From Hawksworthiomyces lignivorus (taxonomy: Eukaryota > Ascomycota > Sordariomycetes > Ophiostomatales > Ophiostomataceae): a DNA stretch of 64,000 nucleotides. The stretch's first letter is position 1. Every line of letters begins with the position of its first letter. The translations under genes were made by a program, and so were the position numbers. The DNA lies in the NCBI GenBank assembly GCA_002917075.1, contig NTMA01000030.1, forward strand, positions 186,001-250,000, given 5' to 3'. Below are positions 34,283 to 45,306 of this stretch, in pieces. The notes beneath the pieces were generated by a model. It searched no databases, had not been told where the DNA came from, and was given only the letters and a program-made list of their open reading frames with translations.

Positions 34283-36253
34283 ATGTCTATCCAGCCTCCA
34301 CCCGTTGATCCGGCTTATCTGGCAGCCATCCGCCAGAAATATACCGAGGAAGCCAAAAAGCGCTTGCGTCCGGAGGGTTCGGGCCAGTTCACGACACTCG
34401 AATTTGCCACGGACCCACGACTGCGCGCGCTGGCGGAGGACCCTTGGGTGAATCATGACGCGCTCAATGCGGCACCGTCAGCAATCGAGGACGGCGGCAA
34501 GTACCGCTTCCTGATTGTCGGTGCCGGTTTTGGCGGTCTGCAGTTCGGCGTGCAGCTGCAAGAGGCGGGCGTTGCGCGGGCAGATGAAATCCGGCTAGTG
34601 GACGCTGGTGGCAGCTTCGGCGGCACATGGTATTGGAACAGGTTCCCGGGCCTGCACTGCGATGTCGAGAGTTACCTGTACCTGCCGCTGCTCGAGGAGA
34701 CGGGCTATGTGCCCAAGCACAAGTACGCATCGGCTGAAGAGATCCGGCTGCACGCGGAGCGCATCGCGGCAGAGTGGAAGCTCGTGGGCAAGGCGCTCTT
34801 CCGCACGGAGGCGCAGAGCTTCGACTGGGACGAGGCGGGCCAGCGCTGGACCGTCCAGGTGGTCGAGCACCGGGGCCCACGCGAGGCGGCGCGCACTCTG
34901 ACCTTTCAGGCGGACTACGTCTACCTGGCAGCGGGCGTGCTGACGCGGCCACAGGTGCCCAAGCTGCCCGGCCTGCTGTCGTTCCGCGGCCCCTTTTTCC
35001 ACACGGCGCGCTGGGATTATGGCGTCACGGGCGGCACGCCGACGGACCACACGCTCAGCCGGCTGGCCGACAAGCGCGTGGGCATCATCGGCACCGCGTC
35101 GACGGCGATTGCCGCCGTGCCCGTGCTGGCGCGGTTCGCTAAAGAGCTGTACGTCTTCCAGCGCACGCCGTCGTACGTCAAGGCGCGCAACCAGCGGCCG
35201 ACTGACCCGGAGGAGTGGCGCCGCGAGATTGCCAACCGCCGGGGCTGGCAGCGCGCCCGCGCCGACAATTACGGCCGCTTCCTCACCAACGCGGCCGAGC
35301 CGGGCGAGCGCAACCTGGTCGGCGACGGCTGGGCCAACATCCCCGCGTACTCGGCCCACCTGGGCTCGCCGACGCTCGGCCAGCTGCGCGACACCTCGCC
35401 AGAGGCCCTGGAGAAGCACGTGGCCTATTTCCACGCGCTGGACCTGCCGCACCAGGACGCGGTGCGCGCGCGCGTTGACGCGGTCGTCTACGACAAGAAG
35501 ACCGCGGCGGCGCTCAAGCCGTGGTACCCGTCGTGGTGCAAGCGGCCGACCTTTAGCGACACCTACCTGCAGACGTTCAACGCGCGCAACGTGCACCTCG
35601 TCGACACGGACGGGCAGGGCGTAGAGCGCGTGACCGAGCGCGGCGTCGTGGTCGCCGGCACCGAGTACCCGCTCGATGTGCTCATCTTCAGTACGGGCTT
35701 TGGCACGGGCGCGCGCGCCGGCAGCCCCGCCGCGCGCACCGCTGTCACCATCCGCGGCCGCGGCGGCCTGTCCGCCGACGACAAGTGGAAGGCCGACGGC
35801 GCGCGCACGCTGCACGGCTTCGGCACCCACGGGTTTCCCAACCTCTTCTTCACAGGCGCCAGCCAGGCTACCATCACCGGCAGCAACACCGGCCTGACCG
35901 GCATCATCGCCGAGCACGTCGTGCACTGGATCACCGCCGGCGAGCAGCGCGTCGGCCCCGGCCGCCGCGCCGTCATCGAGGTCACCGCCGAGGGCGAGCA
36001 GCAGCACACTACTGAAGTCGCTCGCCGCGCCCCTTACTTCGCCGCTCTCGAGGGCTGCACCCCCGGAAACTTCAACGGCCACGGCGACGCCGCCTTGGCC
36101 ACGGACCCAGAGTCGCGCCGCCGGCGCGCCCAAGGCGCCATGTGGTCCGAGGGCTCGCTGTCGTTCCAAGCGTATCTCCAGGCGTGGCGCAATGAAGGTT
36201 CGCTGCGGGGCCTGTTGGTAGAGCCCGCTCGGCCGCTGAAAGCGTTGCTGTAG
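34283..36253 (+). CDS. Baeyer-Villiger monooxygenase (BVMO-2)
   Basis: A single 656-codon exon. An extended N-terminus of about 70 residues precedes the FAD Rossmann GAGFGG at 80-85. GTWYWNRFPGLHCD follows near 114-127, then the fingerprint FRGPFFHTARWD at 234-245, and a second Rossmann GIIGTAS near 267. The long N-terminal extension and the C-terminus resemble the phenylacetone and cyclohexanone type BVMO group of fungi. It oxidises a ketone to an ester or lactone using NADPH and O2; the substrate is unknown. The gene is intronless and very GC-rich in the third codon position, set in AT-rich surroundings, unlike the intron-bearing BVMO-1. That contrast fits horizontal transfer or strong codon selection. 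The ATG has a good context (tcaccATGtc). Confidence 0.95.
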   Translation: MSIQPPPVDPAYLAAIRQKYTEEAKKRLRPEGSGQFTTLEFATDPRLRALAEDPWVNHDALNAAPSAIEDGGKYRFLIVGAGFGGLQFGVQLQEAGVARADEIRLVDAGGSFGGTWYWNRFPGLHCDVESYLYLPLLEETGYVPKHKYASAEEIRLHAERIAAEWKLVGKALFRTEAQSFDWDEAGQRWTVQVVEHRGPREAARTLTFQADYVYLAAGVLTRPQVPKLPGLLSFRGPFFHTARWDYGVTGGTPTDHTLSRLADKRVGIIGTASTAIAAVPVLARFAKELYVFQRTPSYVKARNQRPTDPEEWRREIANRRGWQRARADNYGRFLTNAAEPGERNLVGDGWANIPAYSAHLGSPTLGQLRDTSPEALEKHVAYFHALDLPHQDAVRARVDAVVYDKKTAAALKPWYPSWCKRPTFSDTYLQTFNARNVHLVDTDGQGVERVTERGVVVAGTEYPLDVLIFSTGFGTGARAGSPAARTAVTIRGRGGLSADDKWKADGARTLHGFGTHGFPNLFFTGASQATITGSNTGLTGIIAEHVVHWITAGEQRVGPGRRAVIEVTAEGEQQHTTEVARRAPYFAALEGCTPGNFNGHGDAALATDPESRRRRAQGAMWSEGSLSFQAYLQAWRNEGSLRGLLVEPARPLKALL

Positions 36254-37651
36254 GCTGGCAGAAATGAGCATTTGATGGCTGAGTAAAGATGTGGCATGCC
36301 CGTATGTGCTAGATGAATTTGACTTTTGGCCCGCCCGCTTCTCTGTGGAATCGGGTCCTCGGCGTTCTGCCAGACCCTATCGCAAGAACCTGGTACGAAG
36401 GGTTACACCCACAAGATTTAAGTGCTAACTCTGAGCCGAGGAACATACGAGTTCACGGGTTCACGGGTTCACGGGCTATCTACTGCAACGACGTTCTCAT
36501 ATTCCTGACAACAACAACTCCCCAAGATCAGATATAGCGGCTATTGACATAACTAGGATATTGCTGTTACTAAGCAGCATAAGGTTAAATGAAGATTGTT
36601 TCCCAGAGCTGAGCTCTCAATATCCATCAACTATGTTCAGACCATAGCTTCATGAATAAGAACATCAACGCAACACCAGTTCTTGTGGCTCTTGTTACAG
36701 TAATTGTAGATGCACGGAGAAGACACAGTATTTCATCCAAAACGCACACTGTTAAGGGCTTAAACCTCTCGAACAGTCATGTCGCTCTGCCTCGGCGTGT
36801 TCTTCGAGAAGCCATCCGCTATATCCACCCTAGCAATGGGCCAAGTAACTGCCTTAAAGCATTCGAAGTCTGACGAAAAGTCATTGTTTGAGCGGGTAGT
36901 CCCGTAGAATACGTTATCTTTAGCCTAAAGGAGCGAGATCTTAATAGCACCTTGCAACACCTACTGTGTCTGGGATGTGAGGGTTCCCCTTCTGAAATCC
37001 AAAAATAGTATATAATCTTGCGATGCTGCAGAACGCAGAATGGGGATGTGCCCGTACAAATGAAGTTTACACCATTCAATTTACGTGTTGGGCTTGATGC
37101 ACAGAGACAAACGCGAAGTATTTGAAGTCCAACAAAGATACGAGAACAGGATTGTGATTGTACTTTGCAGTGCGCGGCTTCGCTACCTTTTCGGCAAGGC
37201 GCCGCGGCCCCCAACACTCAGAATTCTGCCCGCACCAACAGTGTGTAGATTGCTACCTTTAATGCGTTTATACGGGGATTTAGTTTCAGGGTTGGTTATA
37301 AAAAATGGCCGCATTTCCATGCTCTATCGGTTCATTTGTATCCGGTTGAACTGCAAACGAGTCCTGGGCACATTTTGCTTCGATCTAGCCTGTAGTCAAT
37401 ATACCTTATCATGCCCACTTTGTTTTCTCCTTTATCATCCTGCTCTACCTGCCCCTTTCTCGCGGTGAGCAAAGATGGCCTTTGTTGTTTCACATCCCAC
37501 GAAAATCTGTGCACATTCTTGGGTATCTCTCCGCCGTACAATTCCTGCATCGCACTTCCGTCGTCTCCTCCGAGTAAGCTGAAGAACGCCCCCCCACTGC
37601 TCAAGACACATCAATGAAGGCCATAGAAGAAGCGTTCCACGTCTGCTCGAC
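36254..37651. other. Intergenic
   Basis: No supported gene; frames at 36313-36537, 36819-37217 and 37085-37468 show no recognisable domain. It contains a short tandem repeat at 36452-36475. The 5' exon of the next gene may lie in the last 250 bp. Confidence 0.45.
36452..36475. repeat. Tandem repeat TTCACGGG x3
   Basis: Three perfect head-to-tail copies of an 8-bp unit, with a partial copy before it. Confidence 0.9.
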
Positions 37652-39274
37652 GTGCTCCTCAAATCAGAGATCCCTTCCAAGCATGTAACTGAGCTGCTGG
37701 AAGAGCTGTCCGTTTGCGTTGTATGTGGAATATCTCAGCTTCACCAGGTTCAGGCCCCGAGAGTTTGTCAAGAATGGCACAAGAGGTTGTGGAATGGATA
37801 TCTCCGTGCGCACAAGTTGGATCCAGACCTGTGCAGTACCATACCACCTGGGGTTACAGAAGAGTCATGGCTGGCCCGTCTCAAAGTAGAACGACAAAAG
37901 CAACTACTGAGTCCCACTGAGACCGTGGAAGGCGAGGCCTTTGATGATGCCGAACCTTCCAGCGAGGCCAGCTGCGGAGATGAGACTGACATCGACAACA
38001 ACGACACCCCTGACACGTCCTTTGGTGACTTCGACGAAAGTGCTTCGCCCCAAATCGAAGAGACGAAGCTTCTTCCGGTTTCGCCAGAGAACCTATGCTC
38101 TGTGAGCCAAGCATCGCCATTTACACCCAGACAACAGCCACAGCCACAAATGCCGTCGCAGCAACAGCCGATTCTCCATGATGAATTCGCCATCTGGGCT
38201 GCGCCAACACCACTGCCGTACTTTGCGGCAGCCGCTGCCGGTGCGGCCGGCTATGCTGCTGGGCAGTCCCTCGGCCAGAAGATGCCGGCCTCTCAGACCG
38301 ATAGTCGGATACCGCCATCTCTGAGCGACAAGACTACTGGTAACGCGAGTGTTTTACCAGCACCGTTTGTCTTTAAAGCAGATGACGCTGATGCGTCATT
38401 CTCGTTTGCATTTTCCCCTCCAGAACCACCTTGCACAGATACCTTTAGTTCCGCCCGTGAAAGCGATCCCAGCGCCAGCAGCGACACCAATGTGTCAACT
38501 CCGCTTTTGTTTAAGACAAATGACTCCAATTCACCATTCTCGTTTACATTTCAACCTGCTGAGCTTCCTTGCACAGATACATATGATTCAGGCTCCCAAG
38601 GAAATCACGTGGAGCACGACGAGTCGAGCAAAAATGACACAATTGCAACGACCTCTACTACTGAAGCGGCATTGAGTAGTTTGGAAATAGAAATAAGCAG
38701 CAATAAGACTCCTGATATAATGGATACCCAACATTCAAATGCCCAAGACAGCCAAGACAGAAGTGTTGGCGACAAACAGGATGATCAACAACTCTGCATC
38801 GATGATTGCAGCCCCGCTCGTATAGTGAAAGAACCGCAGGACCCATTGCTTGTCGAAAGCACAGCTGTTGGTGGCAGTTGTGATGAGGAAAAATCGACCA
38901 GCGATACAGCCAGCGCAAATCGTGGTGTAGAGAATAAAGGCGGCACCGTCTCTGCCGTCCACAGCCACATGGAAATTGGATCAGAAGGCAAACAAATGGC
39001 TAGTTCCAATGACGGCGATGACATCACTGCAAAGGAGGTCACTAAAGAGCAAGACAGGGGTAATGTCGACGGTGACCATGACGACGATTGTGGTGATCGC
39101 AACGATGCTTCCGACTCCGTTGACGATATTGCTATGGACCTTTTACCAACGGAGGCGGCGAATAGCAACAGGCGCTCTATTTGTACAGGATGCTGCAGTT
39201 GCTTCCCCCGAATTGAACCTCTTCGGCTGCTAAAGAAACTGTTTCACCGGCGTGACAAAGATGGTCAATATTAA
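37652..39274 (+). CDS. Acidic F-box-like protein, 5' end unresolved
   Basis: An open frame of about 540 codons begins without an ATG at 37652. An ATG at 37615 opens MKAIEEAFHV in a different frame, which would join after a one-base shift or through an exon I could not define. The N-terminus (LLDVLLKSEIPSKHV, then VQAPRVCQEWHKRLW) resembles fungal F-box-like proteins, but the match is weak. The rest is disordered and acidic. Two copies of a segment ending PCTDT occur at 38366-38448 and 38510-38586. A Cys-rich motif CTGCCSCF lies near the C-terminus. If it is an F-box protein it would recruit targets to an SCF ubiquitin ligase. Function is otherwise unknown. Confidence 0.6.
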   Translation: MLLKSEIPSKHVTELLEELSVCVVCGISQLHQVQAPRVCQEWHKRLWNGYLRAHKLDPDLCSTIPPGVTEESWLARLKVERQKQLLSPTETVEGEAFDDAEPSSEASCGDETDIDNNDTPDTSFGDFDESASPQIEETKLLPVSPENLCSVSQASPFTPRQQPQPQMPSQQQPILHDEFAIWAAPTPLPYFAAAAAGAAGYAAGQSLGQKMPASQTDSRIPPSLSDKTTGNASVLPAPFVFKADDADASFSFAFSPPEPPCTDTFSSARESDPSASSDTNVSTPLLFKTNDSNSPFSFTFQPAELPCTDTYDSGSQGNHVEHDESSKNDTIATTSTTEAALSSLEIEISSNKTPDIMDTQHSNAQDSQDRSVGDKQDDQQLCIDDCSPARIVKEPQDPLLVESTAVGGSCDEEKSTSDTASANRGVENKGGTVSAVHSHMEIGSEGKQMASSNDGDDITAKEVTKEQDRGNVDGDHDDDCGDRNDASDSVDDIAMDLLPTEAANSNRRSICTGCCSCFPRIEPLRLLKKLFHRRDKDGQY

Positions 39275-40107
39275 GAACTTGTTCCCAAGTACTCTGCTAT
39301 GCATTCTCATATTCTTTGTTACCTCGCTTCCTCATGATTGGCTACTTTGATGGCAACTAAAATTCTCGCCAATCCTACCTGGATACCGTCCTATCTCCAC
39401 CAGCAAAACAGACTACTACAGTAGGTCTCCATTGTGTTTCCATTCCTTAGTAAGTCGACAAAGTCAAAAAAAAAAACAAAAAAAACACGCTCTGTTCCCT
39501 TCACTAAGAGCCTAGAAACACCCAGCCAGACGATAGAAAGGTGGCACCCTGGCGCTGCCTTTCCGAGCGGCCTTAATCTCGCATCAGGCCACTCCAAATT
39601 AAGTGGCAGCTACAGCAATGTGCAACTTTAGGATGCAGCCATAGGCAGGCAATTCCCGAAGCTTAGGCTTTAGTTATAAAGGAATACTAATTTTGACCTG
39701 TGTATCTGTGCGCCATCGGTTCAACCGAGCATTAGTCAATTTTTTTTTCAGCTTACTCGTACACTTAGAGACCCGATAGGCATATTATTTGCATAACACA
39801 GGAACGCCTTAAGATGAGAGCCGAAGTCAGGCTCTCAGCGACACAAAATTACGCAATAAGCTTTTGTTGACATTATGCATTTTTCTAATGTGGTATGTGA
39901 AATCTATGAACCGAAACTCCGAAGCCAAGCATGAAAATCCTCATTTCCTTTTAGAACCCCAAATCCCGTGGCCGACAATGCAAAGTCGCCTGGTGTAGAC
40001 ATTAGAACCGTAAAAGTTTCCGTGTATAGTGTACATGCCCAGTCATCCACCCCTCCAATGAGGTTGGTTTTAATTAAATAAAAAGAGGCACATTTGGTGC
40101 TCCCTCT
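39275..40107. other. Intergenic
   Basis: An 833-bp spacer between converging genes. Apart from short A and T runs near 39464-39486 and 39739-39748, nothing is seen. Confidence 0.5.
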
Positions 40108-40599
40108 TTACAGGGCCAACACGGCGCCCAGGGCGCCAGAGACCAGAAGGGCGGCGCCGACAAGCGGCGCATCGCGGACGCCCGCATTGTGATTTGCGGA
40201 CCCCGTGGCGGCGGCGGCACCAGCGCTGGTGGCGTCGCTCGCGAGAGACTTGGCGTGGGTGGCCGCGTTGGTTGCGACGGAGGCGCCGCCGGACGTGACG
40301 TCGCCAAAGGCCGAGGTAGCGTGGGTTGCGACATTGGTCGCGACGGAGACGGCATCCGACGTCACGACGCCAAAGGCCGAGGTGGCGTGGGTGGCCACGT
40401 TGGTCGCGACAGAGACGGCGCCCGACGTGACGTCGCCAAAGACGGACGTGGCGTGGGTTGCGACGTTGGTCGCGACGGAGCCCACGACCGAGGTAACCTC
40501 GTTGAAGCCCGAGGCGGCCTCGCTGAGGATGTTGAGGCCGGCCACAGAAGACGCCGAGGCGGCGAGGAGGACGACGAGGGCGCTGGTAGGAGTACGCAT
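40108..40599 (-). CDS. Probable GPI-anchored protein with four 22-residue repeats
   Basis: A single exon of 163 residues. A signal peptide occupies residues 1-21 (MRTPTSALVVLLAASASSVAG). Four 22-residue units follow, each beginning SVATN and containing a THATS or THAKS core, such as SVATNVATHATSVFGDVTSG. The last unit is the most diverged. The C-terminus has a small-residue site before a hydrophobic tail (LVGAALLVSGALGAVLAL), the pattern of a GPI-attachment signal. No cysteine and no KR processing sites are present. The DNA repeat unit is 66 bp and nearly identical between units, pointing to recent expansion. A wall or surface structural role is likely (inference); the family is not recognised. 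A TATA candidate lies about 130 bp upstream. Confidence 0.8.
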   Translation of the reverse strand: MRTPTSALVVLLAASASSVAGLNILSEAASGFNEVTSVVGSVATNVATHATSVFGDVTSGAVSVATNVATHATSAFGVVTSDAVSVATNVATHATSAFGDVTSGGASVATNAATHAKSLASDATSAGAAAATGSANHNAGVRDAPLVGAALLVSGALGAVLAL

Positions 40600-43469
40600 G
40601 TTTGCTATTTGTGTGGGCTTTTTTGTTTTGTTGTTTTAGAAGAGGGGTCCTGCTGTAGTGTTCACTGATGATGAATGACTCTGTGTGGTTATGAAATCCA
40701 GATTGGTGAGGAGATCAAGGTGCTTCTTATATTCAATCTTTTTGATCTTCATTGGGCTGCCTCAATCTTACTTGGAAGCTTGGGGTCCTCGGAAACAAGC
40801 ATTAGGGGCACATCCAGCAACGCACTAATCGTGGTGTTCGGAGATTTCACCGGGTCGCAAGCAAAATCTATGGGGCTAGTTGGGCGTACTAGCACCCAAA
40901 ATAGCAGCAAAAAACCAGACAAGCCAACTGGGTCCCCACGTCGTGGTCCCCTAGCACAAGCCCTTCAGCTCACCTGTTGTGGTACTACGAACTGCGCCTC
41001 CGTGGCAATAGCACGGAGTGGCTGAGGCCAGACCGCAGACCTGCTGCTAACCTTCCCGAGGTAAGACAAAGAAGAAGAAAAAGGAAAAAGAGAAAGGAAG
41101 AAGAAAAAAAAAAAAGAAAACGCGGCAAACGGCAGAAATCATTAAATTCTCATTCAAAATCAAGCCGCGATGCATTCGCAATGTTACGCGCTCTTTTGCA
41201 AAATGCCTCCAGGAGACACCAACAAATAAAAAAAATAAACAAGATTCGCTCGCGCCATCAGAAACAGGAAATTGACTTTGAGCATCAACTGAATCCCTAG
41301 GGTGGTTTTAATTTAAAGGTACACAGCATACTTTAAAATGTCTCAAAATGGCGTTGAGATGGTGCCTGTAGAAGGAGCTTCGTACAGGGGAGACTCCTAC
41401 GCTAATGACCAAGGATCGGCTACTCCACTGGGCATTTCTTTCAGCAGCTGGCACTGGCACACTGGTACTGCTATCCACATCCGCTAGTGAAGGAGGTAAG
41501 CCCAGGGTCCCCCCCAACAGACCGCAGCTCGAAATTTTACATGGACACTGCTTTCCACTGTTTTTTTCCTTACGTCTCTAGACACATGCTTACCTCGCAT
41601 TTTTAATCCTCTTTCGTCTTGCTTATGCGCGTCGAACGTCCCTTTCTTGTAGCTGGTGGAAACTTAGTCTCATGCGTACACGTAGACTTATGCGCAGTCG
41701 CAATCGCAGCCACGTCTACGAATCTCACAGTGGGCGCAGAATAGGAGTTTCTCATTTTTTTGCTGTTGCCTGGCACGATCGTCTTCTTGGCCACGCAATC
41801 TCCAAAGATAGTATCCTTTCAACACACCCATTCTGCGGAATAACTCGTTGTGCTATACATACTCAATACAGTAGCAGAATCAGCAAAAAAAAAAAAAGAG
41901 CTACGGTGGTGACCTGGCAGACCTAAGTATGGCGCTTTCAAAGAAAAGTACCCGGCGAGTATACACCCAGCATATGCGTGTAGAGAGCCATGCACGTGTT
42001 GAGTTGGGCACTGTATTAATTACACTCATTTACTGTATATAACGCACTGTGACTACCCCTTACTAAAAGGTTTAGCCACAGACTACCGTAGGCACAGTTA
42101 TCTCTCCTTTTTCAATTAACAATCTGCTCACCTGAACTCAACAGCACGTAATGCAGCACGTGATGTTGTCTCAGTAATTTAGAAAGAGAGGAGCGGGGAC
42201 CAGATTTGTCTTTCGGCGCTGCCGGCCATTACAGCATCTGCGATGTAAAGGCCGCCCTAGGCTGCTTTGGGTGAGTGCCCTCTACGGCATCTAAAATGAT
42301 CTGAAAGAGCGCCGCTTTGTTGAGGTGGACACGGTAAAAGAGGTCTGTCTAAGATCTACTCATAGGAAGATAGTATCTCAACTCGGCAAAACGGCCGGCA
42401 GAAGTGGCAATGCCACGGAGCACCCGTGGAACACTTTCGCAAACTCGGTGACTATGTGTTAGAGCATCTAGAAGGAGATTCTAGAGGGAGGGCGGCCACC
42501 CGCCAGATGAAGTGTTTGTATCCATCCGGACAAAGACCAGCGCCATCGACTAGCCTGGCGTCTACTGCGTATGTAGAATTGGCCAGCCATGGGGCGATTA
42601 CTTCAGCGTCCCTGCTAGAGCCTGGCCCGTTCGGCAACCAGGGGTGTGAGTGCCGTTTGTCTAATTGTCTGGTATCTTCCACCACGGAACGAAGCAAACT
42701 TAAAGGGTTCAGTTTGAACTTTTTTTTTCTCAGGTTAATATCGTTCATGTATCGTGCTGCGAGATAATCTACGGGTTGAATCCCACAAAGATGGATGATC
42801 TTCTCAAGTCAAAGTTCCTTGGCGCACACTCGCTGTAGAGCACCAAAGCCTAGATATTAAGAGTGTGTGCTTCGAGAGAAGTAGTTTGGAATAGCTTCTG
42901 CACGTGATAGTAAGTTTCAAGGCTATTAATCCGCAAGACAAGTTGCAGTTGCTGAGGTGTTTGACATGAAATGGCAATGATCTCAAGCGAGACTATACTG
43001 CCAGCCCCGGGCTGGCCCATGATAGCATTGTTTGCTTTGTATAGACACTATATAACAGACTGCGCATGTCTGTCCGCCGATTTAACGCTTCAATAAAACT
43101 GTAGACGTTATATACCAACGTGCGTGCCGAGATATTCCAACGGCCAGGCAAATGCTGCACGGTCATAGACTGGCTAACACTCTCGTGTTTATATTAGTAC
43201 CGAGTTAGAACAGTGAAACCGGTAGGGCACAGTTCTCTGTTGAAGTATAGTAGCGAAATTTGGACTGTTAAGCACTTTACGTCGTTAATAGTTATGCTCT
43301 GTTCTAACTACATAAATCATGGCTTGCGTGTCCTTTCATAGCCCTCGTTCACAGCCACGCTCTCATCTACGCGTTTCATTACACACCCATACACTCGATA
43401 TACAGTAGATACTTGTATTGTCCTAGCATGTGTAGAAGCCATCTCAGATGATTTAACCAATCGCCGGCA
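40600..43469. other. Long intergenic region
   Basis: About 2.9 kb without a supported gene. It includes a purine-rich run at about 41068-41130 and an A run near 41885-41898. The frames at 42426-42767 and 42452-42748 overlap on opposite strands and show no recognisable domain. No tRNA passes inspection. Confidence 0.45.
40726..40731 (-). promoter_or_regulatory. TATA-like element upstream of the repeat protein
   Basis: TATAAG on the minus strand, 127 bp before the ATG at 40599. Confidence 0.35.
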
Positions 43470-45306
43470 TTAAGAGACCACCTGATTCATTACCACGCCA
43501 GACGGGTCTTTGGTGACATTATCTCCCCATTCCGCCTCCCATCCGTTGTCTTTCAAGTACTGTTTCCAGGCTTCGTCGTCTTGGTCAAGGCGGCTGGATA
43601 CATTAGGGATCACAAACAGCGCGGCCAAGGCGCCGACAACCGCAAAAGCTGACCCAACGAGAAAAGCAACTTGGTTGCCTTTGGCTGCATCCGTCGAATA
43701 CGAGTTTTGAATTGCTGTGAATACCTACAAAAGTAGCAGAGTTAGCTGTGCGCATCTACACGTTGATTTGCGCCGTGGCAGACCGTCTAGATGATGGTAT
43801 GCCATGGAGAAAGCGACGAACCTGTGTACCAATCGCCGCGCCAGCTTTCGACCACGCTGACACCAGTCCCATCATCTGTCCTCGAATGGAAGTCGGAAAT
43901 GACTCCGAAGCCGTTACCACAACGGTGCTGCAAATTCTAGTTAGCCCCCCATACTCATACATGTAGCGCTAAGAATGGAAACTAGGGGTCGGAGCGAAGC
44001 AGAAACTTGCCTTCCAGGTCCGACTTCTCCAAGCGTTAAGAAGATTCCGTATAGGACAACGAATAGAGGGAACACGCTCTCTATGGGATTGATGGCACCG
44101 CCGAGAATGAAGCCGAGAACAGCCTGCAAGCCAAAGCCCAGGGCCATGGTCTTGCGGCGGCCGATGCGGTCAGAAAGATATCCTCCTAGAAAGGGGCCTG
44201 GGACGTAGAAGCAGTTGATGAGAACACCCCAGCCTAGATTCTTGACGAGCGTCTGGTCTGGATTCATTCTCGATATGATAGTAGAGCTGAAAATGCCAAA
44301 CGGAATGCTGATCCAGTTGTACAGAAACCAGGTCAGTGCGGCTCCGAGCAGCTGCCGCCAGTAGCGCTTCAGCGCCAACCAGTACGGCGTGCGCTGCTTT
44401 CTCATGGCAGACTTCCGGTATGCGGTAGAAACGGCCATGCGCATCCGGAACCAGAAGATCACCAGAGGCGGAATGAGGCCCAGGGCAAACGATGTGCGCC
44501 AGACGATATCGTATTTGCTCTCTTTCTGGCCGACACACAGCAAGAGCAGCAGCGGAACCAGACCGCCCCATACATAGCCGAGATCGGAAGAAAGATCGGA
44601 AAGCATTGCAAACATAAAGCCTCGACGTTTGCGGTACTTGTCGCTCTCGTCAGTCGCCTCGACCGCACCCGCGCCAGAGACGGGATACTCTCCGCCAGCT
44701 CCAACACCGGCAATACCGCGCGCGCAAATCAGCATCCAAAACATGCCCTTTGTCGAAGATCCGCTGGCAGCGGCAGAGAGGACAATGCCAAGCACAAGAA
44801 GCGCCGTGGTAGCAACGGCACCCGTCTTGCGGCCGAGCTGGTCGACCAAAACACCAAAGCCGAGCATGCCAATAATCATGCCAATCAGAAACGCATTGGA
44901 AAGACGAGAGTAGATGGCATCGGTCAAATCGTCCGGGTAGAGAACGGCGAGGAGAAGCTCGACGTTCCCAATGACAGAAGCATTACTAGATACGAGGAGA
45001 GAAAACTTGTTGAGTCCTCGGCTTCAAACATGCAGCAGCCGCCTCGCTAATCATGAACAGGGGCAGGGGGGGTTCTTACTATCCATCTGATCCCAAAGCC
45101 AAACCTGAGAAAACCACCATCAGCCATACAGAAAGCCTGCTATAATATGATTTCTCATCGCCGCTCGGCAATATCTCCACATCGGGGACTTCTTCATCGG
45201 TGTTTGCGAAGGTGACTTTCTTGCTATCGTCTTCGATGCTTGTTATTTGATCTTCTGTCGGCACCTTTGCTGACGACGAAGCGACAGCTTCCTGACTACC
45301 AGCCAT
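43470..45306 (-). CDS. MFS transporter, GIT1-like (glycerophosphodiester/phosphate-type)
   Basis: Exons 45080-45306, 44011-44985, 43822-43927 and 43470-43724 give 520 residues. The second intron (43928-44010) starts with GC (AAG|gcaagt) and ends with AG; only this junction keeps the frame and restores GPGSTVVVTASESFP. The first 60 residues are a hydrophilic cytosolic tail, followed by about 12 membrane helices. MFS motif A-like loops are GVLVDQLGRKTGA and YLSDRIGRRKTMA, with ARGIAGVGAGGEYPVS in helix 4. The family groups with yeast Git1, which imports glycerophosphoinositol, and with related phosphate and organic-anion permeases; the substrate here is unproven. The gene is divergent from an M24 peptidase. 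Confidence 0.9.

Noticed and set aside
34595..36271. 558-codon open frame antisense to BVMO-2
   Set aside because: Extreme GC3 in the sense gene removes stops on the other strand; the antisense product is low-complexity and matches no family.
29922..40599. Ustiloxin-like RiPP cluster (tyrosinase plus repeat proteins)
   Set aside because: No UstYa/DUF3328 protein was recognised, and neither repeat protein has regular KR processing sites around core peptides.
40189..40668. Long plus-strand frames opposite the repeat protein
   Set aside because: They are shadows created by the 66-bp repeats; only the minus strand gives a signal peptide and a GPI-like tail.
42774..42787. GGGTTGAATCCC, resembling a tRNA T-arm
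   Set aside because: No matching acceptor stem, D-arm or anticodon arm can be folded around it.
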